From Flectonema sp. DT1601 (Eukaryota; Euglenozoa; Diplonemea; Diplonemida; Diplonemidae), in assembly GCA_964019425.1 (NCBI GenBank), contig OZ025801.1, positions 434,001 to 498,000 of the forward strand: a stretch of DNA of 64,000 nucleotides. Reading direction: 5' to 3'. The notes beneath the pieces were generated by a model. That model made no database searches. It was not told the DNA's origin and saw only the letters and a program-made list of their open reading frames with translations. Positions 54,486 to 63,559 of this stretch are shown here, one piece after another; positions within the stretch are counted from its first letter, which is position 1, and each line of letters begins with the position of its first letter. Both the position numbers and the translations under genes were made by a program.

Positions 54486-54957
54486 AACGTCGCAATCATA
54501 TCTGTAATTTGAAAATAAAAAAAACGGGTTTCTTTTGTCTGGTTAGCTCTGTGAATCTTTTTTTAATAAAACATTTATAAAAGCACTTTGACAAGTGCAA
54601 TGCAAAAATAATATTTTCTTTTTTTTTTCTTCCTTTTTTTTTTGGGGGAAAAAAAAAAAAAGAGAAGGGAAAAAATGGCTGGCAATTTTCTTTTTTTGTT
54701 GTACAAAATCGGCAAAAAAACAAAAATATATAAATTTGAAAAAAAAAAAAAAAAAAAAACAGGCAGGGTTCTGCTTACACTAAATAAACCTTTGATGCTA
54801 TTCTCTGTTCTCTGTTTGCACAGATTATTCTTTTTTTTCTTTTTTTTTTTAAATTTCTTTTTTTTTTCTCCATTCACTTCTCAAATTAAGGTAATCAATA
54901 AAAGTCGGTTATTTTTTGTTAATATTTTATGTTGGGAATTATCGATATGTTTTCACA

Positions 54958-54997
<40 letters not shown>

Positions 54998-55057
54998 CAT
55001 AATAATAATAATACTAATAATAATTATTCACTCACACACACGTTACAATACCACCGA

Positions 55058-55156
55058 TCAAAATGCAACGTCGCTATGAACGTCATGTGGTAATTTTTCT
55101 GTCACCTCCGGCTTCTTCACTTGAACATGAAGCGAGACTAAAGGATCGTTAGGCAT
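55058..55156 (-). CDS. Tiny ORF, 32 residues
   Basis: Starts MPNDPLVSLHVQVKKPEV and stops TGA at 55058. It has balanced composition amid homopolymers and an acceptor-like CTGCATAG upstream. It could be a true micropeptide, an exon of an unseen gene or chance; no family is recognised. Confidence 0.25.
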   Translation of the reverse strand: MPNDPLVSLHVQVKKPEVTEKLPHDVHSDVAF

Positions 55157-55608
55157 ATTTTCTATCGTGTTTTATGTTCCTTCCTATGCAGTTACGAGAT
55201 AACTGTTTTAATAAAAAAAACACAAAAAAAAATTCTCTCTTTTTTTTTTTTCTGAAATTATTTCTAATCAACCAGAAAAAAAAGAAAAGAATAAATTTCT
55301 TTTTTTTTTTTAGGGAGTGTTCGTAGATTGTTTTTTGTCTATTATTTTCCAAGTCCCAATCACAGTCTTTATTTATTTTTTGTTGAACACTAGCAACCCA
55401 AGAAAAAAAAAACATAAATGTGAGAAAATCAAAAAAAATTTCATTCCTTCTCATAAAAAAAAAATACAACCCATCACTGGTGTTGTTATTTTTCTTTTTT
55501 TTTTTTTTTTTTTTTTGAAAAAGTGGGAAACAGGAAAACATTATTTCTAATCTTAACCAAAGGGAAAAAAACAAAAACAAAAACAGCAGCAGAAGCACAG
55601 GAGCAAAA

Positions 55609-55728
55609 TTAGATTACTTTGCTGAGCCTCATTTTTTTTCTTTTCTTGTACCCGCGCATCACTTTAACGGTTGCGTAGCTAATAAGAAAAAGAAGAAGAA
55701 AAAAAGGAACCATTACACCCCTTGACAT
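55609..55728 (-). CDS. Tiny membrane ORF, 39 residues
   Basis: MSRGVMVPFFLLLFLISYA gives one hydrophobic helix, followed by a strongly basic tail (KVMRGYKKRKKMRLSKVI). The pattern is that of a tail-in small membrane protein with positive-inside topology. An out-of-frame ATG precedes it. Partly homopolymer-encoded (F and L from T runs), so chance is possible. Confidence 0.35.
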   Translation of the reverse strand: MSRGVMVPFFLLLFLISYATVKVMRGYKKRKKMRLSKVI

Positions 55729-56181
55729 GTTCTATTTGTAGGCATTTTTGAAAAATTAAAGAAAGGTAGGAAGGGGGGAAAAATGAAATGCAAAAGCTGT
55801 TTTATTTTATTTTATTTTTATTATTTACTTTATTCAAGAAAAGAATAAAAATGCACACTACTTGTCCGCTTGCATGAGCAGCTGAGGTGCATAAAAAAAT
55901 AAAAAAAAAAAAATCAAATTCCTTTTTATATTGTGAAAAACTTTCTTTTCTTTTTTTTTTTTTTTTTTTTTAAAAATGCACGAAAACCTTTATCAGACAT
56001 GTGAGTTAGAAAGGAAATACATTACGCTGACAATGTCCGTACAATTAAAAAAAAAAAAAAAAAAAAAAGGAAAAAGGAAAAGTTGTTTCTTTAAATAAAA
56101 GAATAATGTTTAAATTCGAAAATATGAGTAGAAAGGGTCTCAGTCTAGGAGGAGGAGACTCGCTTTTCAACATTGGGTAAG

Positions 56182-56215
<34 letters not shown>

Positions 56216-56779
56216 GTTATTTTGTAAAAAAAAAAAAAAAAAAAAAAGGATGATAGAAAAAGAGAAAAAACAATAACGAAAATCAAAAGATAGTGTTGAG
56301 CGCAAGAAGTTAGAAACACGAAAACAGATTAGAATTGTCTTCAGGAGATTCTGTTTGACTTATTTATCGAAAGAAGAAAATACACTTTTTTTTTTTTTTT
56401 TTGTTTCCTTTCCAGCTTTCACCGGGTTGAAAAAATAAACCAGTCACGAAAACTCACAACACATAACGCAGATCACAAGTTTGTAGAAGAATTTGCTGTT
56501 GTTGTTTACACACACTCAACATATTCCCACAAGCCTTCAGCAGGCAATAAATCCCGACCGAGGGCACCTAAAAACGCGAGGTCGGACCATCTCAACAAGG
56601 TATACGGCGTTTAACAGTAACGTACGTACCCTATGATGCTTACTGAACTGTTCCCTTGCAATACCCGTTTGAGAAAAATCCACACGAAAACAATTGAAGT
56701 TGTGAGTAGAATATATAGGGAGATAAGGGAAAGAATATAAAAAAATGATGCTTTTTTTTTTTGGGGGGAGGGAAGAATG

Positions 56780-56813
<34 letters not shown>

Positions 56814-56878
56814 TATCCCTATCAACGTGAACAGCTGGAGTAACTTACTAGTCTCTGCTATTGAGAGTCTGTAGAAAC

Positions 56879-57037
56879 TTATCTTTTCGGACTCTCTTTT
56901 TTTTTTTTAAATCCCTTTTTTAAGCTCTTCCACAGTTCATTGTCTACTAACAAATAACTGAGAATGCCGTTCGAGGATAACTTGCTTCTCCCTGCACAAT
57001 CTATGTCTACATAGGCACAGTACCACTCAAACCACAT
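56879..57037 (-). CDS. Small ORF or terminal exon, 52 residues
   Basis: Reads MWFEWYCAYVDIDCAGRS and ends in a Lys-rich tail. The ATG is only 2 nt after a good acceptor-like TTTGTTTTCTAG, so it may be the last exon of a gene whose upstream part I cannot find, and not a complete gene. The Trp/Cys-rich opening is not homopolymer-derived and looks coding. No family is recognised. Confidence 0.4.
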   Translation of the reverse strand: MWFEWYCAYVDIDCAGRSKLSSNGILSYLLVDNELWKSLKKGFKKKKESPKR

Positions 57038-57132
57038 TCCTAGAAAACAAATACGGATAATGTAATAAGTAAGAGAATATTTTAAAAAAAGAAGATAGAA
57101 GATACAAATATAAAGGGAGGGAAAGCTACACG

Positions 57133-57160
<28 letters not shown>
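57133..57160. repeat. (TC)14 microsatellite
   Basis: Uninterrupted tctc repeat of 28 bases on the plus strand, followed by T runs. It lies beside the inverted copy of the hairpin repeat. Confidence 0.95.
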
Positions 57161-57164
<4 letters not shown>

Positions 57165-57165
<1 letters not shown>

Positions 57166-57215
57166 CTTTTTTTTGCACCGACGAAGTCGGTAGAAGAAAC
57201 TATTCAGATAAGATA
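57165..57215. repeat. CCGAC/GTCGG hairpin repeat, inverted copy 3
   Basis: Reads tttttttgcaccgacgaag then tcggtagaagaaactattca; compared with the reverse complement of 47341-47382 the two share gtaccgacgtag-like core and agaagaaactattcagat. The stem CCGAC/GTCGG is kept while the loop differs (GAA here). Confidence 0.5.
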
Positions 57216-57289
57216 TCCATTATTTATTGTGTCGTGTTATCTTTCTCCGTGATGTGATCAACAAAAAGAATAACCGGTGTAGAGAATCA

Positions 57290-57470
57290 CACAGTACAGT
57301 ACGTCACTCCGGGTGCAGGAAGAAAGATAAGCGGCCTCAGCTGCAGATGCATCGCACGGAGATGGAGGCTTCGGGGAACTCTGCGATTGCCACGCAAGCC
57401 GCGGTCACACATGACGCAAGTGGTAACCAAGGCCGGATCCAAGCACAAGCCGGACGGGAGCCACGACCAA
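57290..57470. other. GC-rich island
   Basis: About 180 bases of CpG-containing sequence (for example gcggcctcagctgcagatgc) in otherwise AT-rich DNA. A plus-strand frame is open through it but starts and ends in unlike sequence. No tRNA or rRNA signature was found. It may be a mobile-element scrap. Confidence 0.4.
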
Positions 57471-57973
57471 TAAAATATAAGGCTTATCTGAAAGTTTTAA
57501 TTTATTTATTTTATTTATTTTTAGAAAAAAAAAAAAAAAACATAAGTACTCCAAATGGTGAAGGGAAGAGAGAGAGAAGAAATGTGGCCTTTTTTTTTTC
57601 AAGAAATGAAACGAAAACAGCAAGAGCAACGCAAAAAAAACAAAAAACAAAAAAAAAACAGAGGGTTCAACCAAGCACTCTACTACTACAGCTGATGAAC
57701 CAGTGCGAACCAATATAAAAAATAAAGGTTCCATTTCAGCTTTGGTACTTTTTCCCTGAATTGACCTGAAACCATCATGCAAGCATAAGAGTTCCTGAAA
57801 TTTACGACGAGAAAAAAAAAAAGAAAGGAAAGGAAAGCGGGCACCAAAAAACAACAACAAAACAAACTATTACCGATAGGAAAAACAAGAAACTCAACTT
57901 ATAAATAAATTAGACCATATATATGTGGGATTTTGCTGGATTTTTTTTTCATTATTTTTTTCTTTCCAGGAAA

Positions 57974-58009
<36 letters not shown>

Positions 58010-58210
58010 GCATAGAGCCGTCTCCACATGGAATCCAAAAAAAAATTTCAAAAAAAAAAAAAAAATGAACAACGCCCGACCAGTCAAAGGGTCCAAACCT
58101 CGCCGGTACATTATTTTCACGTACATCCTTTTTGGGTTTGCAGTTCCATGTTGAGCGACGACTCAGCACCATCAGACTTATATGTTAAGTGACAAGACGC
58201 CGTAGTCACC
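57471..58210. other. Spacer downstream of the polyQ/RGG gene
   Basis: About 740 bases with long homopolymers (57978-58008 T run). A minus-strand frame near 57.7 kb follows an acceptor-like TCGTAAATTTCAG but becomes a Phe/Leu homopolymer stretch. No gene is called. Confidence 0.55.
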
Positions 58211-59692
58211 TTAACTGCTGAATAATCCCAATTCAAGTGACCGAGGAACCTCAAAAAGATCATCGCTGTTTATTATTTGTTTCTTAGATTAAAAAAGAAT
58301 TTTATTTTTTGAAAGTTTAAAAAATATATATTTTACATACGTCTTTCTAAACTGCTGCCTCCGTTCTGCAAGTGGAAGGCGTTGCTCACAACTTCCAGCT
58401 GAGAATACCTTCTGTTGGCTCTCTCTCACATCCTGTGATTCCGATATCTGTTTTGTTATTTTGTAACAACAAAGTAATTTCTAATACATTAATTATTTCT
58501 GAACGTGCTTAAGAAATACGTGACAAGTCCTGACGAGCGGACCGATGTGCAGGAAAGTATGAAAAAGAAATGAAGACAAACCTCTTGTAGCGAAGCCAGC
58601 AGTGGAGTGAGAACCAGGTCATCCTCAATATCAGCTTCAAACGAAGGAGGTGGAAGATTTAAAAGGGGTGCTGCATCTACTGGTGGCGAGTGTTGGAAAT
58701 CTTGAAGTTGAGTAGCATCAAGCTGTGGTCGTTCCCAAGGATCAGGATGACCGTTAGAGTTGTTTAATACCTGGCTATCATCCCACATACCACCAGGACT
58801 AATAATGTTAACCGAATTGAGTGAATTAGTACTACTCGGGGTTAATCCATTACTTGCAATACTCGTACCACTAGTTGGTGTAGGTGCAGGTTGCTGATGC
58901 TGAATGTGATGCTTCATATGCAGCTGTTGAGGTGCATGTTGTTGTTGTTGTTGTTGCTGTTGTTGTTGTTGTTGTTGTTGCACTTGCTGAGTCGGTACAA
59001 TCACAATTTGATTTCCTCCATTAACTCTAGCAATATGACCTATGATACTATGACCTGGAGGGGCTTGAACATGACTGGGTGAATTCCCCGGAGAGTTGAT
59101 GTGTTGTTGTTGCTGTTGTTGCCTAACAGGTGATGCAGTGAATTGAGGANNNNNNNNNNNNNNNNNNNNNNNNNNNNNNNNNNNNNNNNNNNNNNNNNNN
59201 NNNNNNNNNNNNNNNNNNNNNNNNNNNNNNNNNNNNNNNNNNNNNNNNNNNNNNNNNNNNNNNNNNNNNNNNNNNNNNNNNNNNNNNNNNNNNNNNNNNN
59301 NNNNNNNNNNNNNNNNNNNNNNNNNNNNNNNNNNNNNNNNNNNNNNNNNAAAACAGTATTGATCTTCTCTGTTTTCTATTCATCCCAGGAGCGTAGAACC
59401 ATCCTCCGTGGACAAATGCATTTGCTGGTGATCTTGGCTGTCCTTTCCCACCTTTATAACCAAATCCGCTATTATAACTACTACTTGATGGGGAGTTGCA
59501 TCCACTACCACCTCTGTACCCAGAGCTACTACCACTTCCTCTCCTATCTCCATTAGTTTTACTGCTCCATGCGCTTCCTACAGGTGAAGAAAGCCCTTGA
59601 ATTCCACGTCTACTGTATCCGTTTCCAGCTTTTGGAGGAGTCGATATTTGCCAGTGAGTGGTACTGGTTGACCCCCTTTCCTCATCCCTCCC
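58211..59692 (-). CDS. polyQ and Arg/Gly/Ser-rich protein, interrupted by an assembly gap
   Basis: Minus-strand coding sequence is seen on both sides of a 200-N gap, so this is a partial model. Left of the gap, 58582-59149 is continuous, with two Gln runs (one encoded by about 58937-58980), then 58341-58447 and 58211-58265 join in frame across introns of 134 nt (GTTTGT donor) and 75 nt, ending TDDLFEVPRSLELGLFSS. Right of the gap, about 59350-59692 encodes a Ser/Gly/Arg-rich segment (RRGSGSSSGYRGGSG, then NAFVHGGWFYAPGMNRKQ). The 5' end is unclear. Composition suggests an RNA-binding or granule protein; no folded domain is seen. Whether the two sides are in the same frame cannot be told. Confidence 0.65.
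59150..59349. other. Assembly gap of 200 N
   Basis: Exactly 200 undetermined bases, a conventional scaffold spacer, so the true length is unknown. It lies next to CAA/CAG repeats, which probably caused it. Confidence 0.99.
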
Positions 59693-59861
59693 CTCATGTA
59701 ATTATATATATTCCTGTTCAAGTGATTTAGGGTAATCGTATTACAAACAACAGGTCTTAACATCACATAGGCTGCATGGAGTGTAATGACAAAACAAAAT
59801 ACAGAAAGAAAATTTGTTGCGACAGTGACAGAAGTCACTGAGTGGTTAAAGAGTTAATAAA

Positions 59862-61004
59862 TTAAAAATGAGGTCGAGATGAGGAAGTAAAATGGTTACT
59901 TCTTCTATCAAACTTTGGAGTTCCACTAGTCAGTATCGGTGAACTAATTGAAGGGAGCCGAATGTCACTACGAGCGAACGATACTCTGTTGCTAGGCTGC
60001 CTGCGAGGACCACAATTCAGAGCTCCAGAAGGTGGAAGCGGAAGTAAACTAACGTTTTCTGATTTGGGTGATTCAGCAGAAACTTGATGACCTGCCTTTA
60101 GAAGTGCTGCTGTTCGTCGCATTGTTACCGTTCGTTGATTGTCTCGTTTGATTCTGACACGAGTCATGAACGATTTCCAACTGCTTTGAATTGCTCGAAC
60201 TCTTTTAAAATACGTACCAACTGCTCTGGGGAACTGCCTTGCTTTTGAATACGATTTCAACGATGAGACTATCGCATTAACATAGTATTCAAGTCTAAAC
60301 CACTGATAAGAAATCATTCTTTGAAGCAATTGAGGATGAGATTTCCCAAGTTGCTCTTCTTCTCTATGAGGCTGTCGATGCTGTACTGGTACAAATTTAT
60401 TTGATGTTAATCTCGGAGAGCTGTTTAAATCACTGCTGCACTCCGTTGGATACAATCGAAGCAGAGCTTTTGCTTTTAAACCAGTTTTTGCACCACCACA
60501 AGTTACTACTTGTAGGACTCTATGAATCTCTGCAAAACAATAAGTTGTTAAGTAAAATAAAAAAGGATCGTCAACACTCTCGACTATGTTCGGAGGACAC
60601 GTAATTCTTGTTTTTTCATCTAAAGTTGCCCTCTCGCAGTTTAAAAGAAAAGTAGCCGTATCCTTAAAGAACAAAATACCAGCTGCATATGCCGGGGCAT
60701 CGTCACACCAGCATAATAGAGTTCCGTTGTTTGCTTCAAGTTGGTCTGACCAAGCAATGTATTGGTTTGTTGGCAAATAACATTCGCCACTGGTAAAAAC
60801 TAAGTGTAGCAATTCCCAGTCAAATGTTATAGTTGCTGCTTTGTACAACTGCAGCATTGGGAGAGGTATTCCGTGTTGTCTTTTTAATAGTTTTGATTCA
60901 CTTTCAACTGTCACGTCATTGGATTCTTTCAGTACTACAGGTGACGGAGTCCTAGCTCTCCATCGACTTATATTCGAGCTGTTTTGCAGAAGCAAGATAT
61001 CCAT
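59862..61004 (-). CDS. Unrecognised 380-residue protein with IQ-like motif
   Basis: Single exon starting MDILLLQNSSN directly after an A14 run. Residues about 45-180 look folded, with Trp/Cys-rich strands (WCDDAPAYAAGILFF, FYLTTYCFAEIHRVL). Residues about 265-290 read VRAIQSSWKSFMTRVRIKR, close to an IQ calmodulin-binding motif (IQxxxRxxxxR), within a long basic helix. The C terminus is Ser/Arg-rich and probably disordered. I do not recognise the family; a calmodulin-linked or cytoskeletal role is a guess. Confidence 0.7.
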   Translation of the reverse strand: MDILLLQNSSNISRWRARTPSPVVLKESNDVTVESESKLLKRQHGIPLPMLQLYKAATITFDWELLHLVFTSGECYLPTNQYIAWSDQLEANNGTLLCWCDDAPAYAAGILFFKDTATFLLNCERATLDEKTRITCPPNIVESVDDPFLFYLTTYCFAEIHRVLQVVTCGGAKTGLKAKALLRLYPTECSSDLNSSPRLTSNKFVPVQHRQPHREEEQLGKSHPQLLQRMISYQWFRLEYYVNAIVSSLKSYSKARQFPRAVGTYFKRVRAIQSSWKSFMTRVRIKRDNQRTVTMRRTAALLKAGHQVSAESPKSENVSLLPLPPSGALNCGPRRQPSNRVSFARSDIRLPSISSPILTSGTPKFDRRSNHFTSSSRPHF

Positions 61005-61406
61005 TTTTTTTTTTTTTTAAAATTTCTTTTTTTTTCCCACAAGAAGACCTCGTAGCTTTTAATTATTCAAATTCCCAGCTATTCCATTTTTGGCATTCGT
61101 CGCATTTTTTTTTTTTTTTTTTTTTTTTGATGTTTTTAAATACGGCTGATTGGGTTTAAAAAAAAAAGACTGTACAATAAAATCCAAGAATAAACTTAAT
61201 TCATACAAAAAAAAAAAAAAACGAGCCGCAATTTTTCTCAGAAAGAAAAAAAACACAAATTCTAACCAATCAGTTGATTATAAAAAAACAGTAACTTAAT
61301 GTATTTCTGTCAGGGAGGTATGAACACCCTTCCCTCCCCCCTTCCCGAGTGACAAACATAAGATACCGCCAGCAGCAATACAAAAAAAAAAAAAATTTTT
61401 TTTAAA

Positions 61407-62725
61407 TTAGATAATAGACGTATTAGGATACACGTCAGCTAGTGGATTCTCCTTAGCCTTTTGTTTGGCTTCAAAATTGCTTCGGGAGGCTTCTGAAGGA
61501 GGTCGGAATCCACGAGAAGGTAGATTTTCGGGATAGTACCCTCTACCAAAGTGATTATCATCGGTGATACCTTCACCAAGTTCTGGTGCTTGTACACTAA
61601 CAAATCGAAAAATATTTCTGATGTTCTCAGCTGCTGCTTGCTTAGCTGGATGTCCCTTAGTAGACATGTGAAGCATAGTTTCCGTATCAAGGTTACTATC
61701 GAAATTAATTGAAGGTGGTGGTATCCGAATAGAATCAGTCACCCTTCGGATTATATCAGAATCTCTATTTAGTTCCCTACCCGCAGTCTCGGCACAAAGT
61801 TTTCCTTCAGACTTTAGTGTTATGAATTCTCTTAACATTCTCTCTGAGAATCTATTATCTCCTTCTTCTAAATTTGAAAATAAATCATGTAAATTTGGAT
61901 CTTTTGAAAATCCACTGAACCTCTCCACACTGGATTCTCTGTCTGCCATGGTGTTAATAGCGTTCTGTAGTATTTTTTTGTTTCTTTTTTTTTGTTTTGA
62001 TGGATAAAGCTAATGGTAGGTGTGATGCCAAAAACATTATTTTTTTTTCGTTCCTACAATACTTGTTAAATGCAAAAAGAAATCATAACACATACCACAT
62101 AGTCTTCCTCAGGTGGTGCTTTGTGTTTTTGTTCCCATCTTTCGATTGATAAGATAGAACTTTCTGGTACACCTAATCGCTGCATAGTGTCTCTGTTGTT
62201 GTTTATTAGTATTAAGAGCCTATTTCAGGGGGGTGGTAGCTAGATAATGTATTACACTCGTACATAACTAAAATAATGTTAGTTTTAACATCCAGGAATC
62301 TGGTAGTTCGGGGGGCCACGTACTACAAGTTGCGTCTTGCAGTTCGTTACAACGGAGCCTTTCTGTTAAAACAGGTCAGGAAAAAAAAAAAAAAAAACAT
62401 ACTTATAAGAGAGGTACTGACGTTGTTGGTAAAGCTCCGATCTCAGAGCGTTTGTTACTTCTCCAGGTTTCAAAGATGATTTCTTTTGGTGATCTTCCTC
62501 AATCTTACTCATGGTTTCAAAATATTTATCAGCATCGATATGACTAGTCTCCTGTGATATGGTTCCCATCACTGCCATCGCCCCTGCCATATTACCCGAC
62601 GAGCCCTCTGCAATAGATAACTTTGTCGTTGTATACATATTTGGTTTTTCCCATGTTTTTGGGTCAGTAAATTTTTTATTCGCCACTCTCTGCATTTCAT
62701 GCGCCCTTGCCATTGAATTTCCCAT
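61407..62725 (-). CDS. Three-exon unknown of 325 residues
   Basis: Exons 62403-62725, 62096-62192 and 61407-61964 join in frame; donors are GTATGT in both introns (210 and 131 nt). Junctions read YLSYKDTMQRL and EEDYVNAINTM. The protein starts MGNSMARAHEM; Gly 2 might be myristoylated, though the usual Ser/Thr at position 6 is absent. Most of it is helical and polar, with a conserved-looking LGVPESSILSIERWEQKHK segment and a proline-rich middle (RIPPPSINFD). No membrane helix is visible. The family is not recognised. The internal ATG at 61949 could mislead gene finders into calling exon 3 alone. Intron 2 contains a dispersed repeat shared with the BMS1 3' flank. Confidence 0.7.
62001..62085. 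repeat. Dispersed repeat, copy 2 (partner 6898-6985)
   Basis: Shares gataaagctaa, a ttttcgttc-tacaatactt core and ttaaatgcaaaaa with 6898-6985. It lies within intron 2 of the 325-residue gene, in the same orientation relative to transcription as copy 1. Confidence 0.5.
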
Positions 62726-62735
62726 ATTTTTTTTG

Positions 62736-63559
62736 CTATGATAATTAAGACCTGATAAGGTTGATGAAGGAAATAATTGGACTCCAACAGTGTGTTGGGC
62801 ATTGACCCTCCCTCTTCCACACGTAATATTTAGCTAAGAGTATCGTGTCAGTTCATGGTTCTTTTTTTTTTTTTTTTTTGGTGTGCTTCTAACAAAAAAA
62901 ACAAAAAAAAAAAAAAAACAATAAAAAATCACAGGAAATGCTGCAACAACCAACCAAACGGAGATTTTTTTTTTTTTTTCGACAAGAAAACACTTTTTTT
63001 TTTTGGAGGGGTGCCGCTTTTACGACAACTGTAATCTTCCCTCATAAGGCATTCAGAAGGCATCATTGCCGACCAAAGTACCCTCGTTCGTTGACTGCTT
63101 TAATGCTAAGCATCTGGGGATAAGGGAGTAAACAGGAAAAAAAAAAAAGACAAAGGGGGAAAGACTTCATTTTTCTTTTATCATGTCGTACTATGGCTAT
63201 TTAAGAAGAAAAATAAAACCTTCGTGTGCTTTTTTTTCTGTTATTGCATCTCTTTTTTTTTTTTTTTTTTTTAAAATTTAAAATCATCATTTTCTTTTTA
63301 TTTTTTTTTTTTAAATTCAGTTATTTCTTCTCGGTTAAAAGTTTTTTTTTTTTTTTTTTTTTTTTTTTCTTCTTTTCCATTGTGAGCGTGAGGGAACAAG
63401 GGTTGAAATGCCACTCTCAAAAGGAAGAGCAACATCCCAAAGTACTAGTACTGGGCTACACACTATAATCAGATCATAACAAAATTACTCTTTTCCATTC
63501 GTTAGCGAAATAAAGCGTCATCTCACGTTACACGGAACTACACAACAATATCAAGTCTT
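62736..63559. other. Spacer between ribophorin I and the 325-residue gene
   Basis: About 820 bases rich in T and A runs (for example 62861-62879, 63251-63272 and 63343-63368). The block 62990-63125 is less AT-rich but has no open frame longer than about 16 codons after an ATG on the minus strand. No gene is supported. Confidence 0.6.

Larger units (their letters stand above)
54486..56878. other. Homopolymer-rich spacer of about 2.4 kb
   Basis: Dominated by A and T runs, including about 37 A at 54959-54995 and long runs at 55494-55516 and 56186-56215. Only tiny ORFs (reported separately) look possible. Longer frames on either strand encode Lys or Phe runs and are artefacts of composition. Confidence 0.65.

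Noticed and set aside
56460-56640. Possible tRNA or structured RNA in a GC-balanced patch
   Set aside because: No A-box/B-box pair or cloverleaf could be built; no tRNA gene was found anywhere in the window.
57405-57860. Minus-strand frame of 151 codons near 57.7 kb
   Set aside because: It begins with a non-ATG codon and consists largely of Phe/Leu encoded by T runs; an acceptor-like CAG nearby is not enough.
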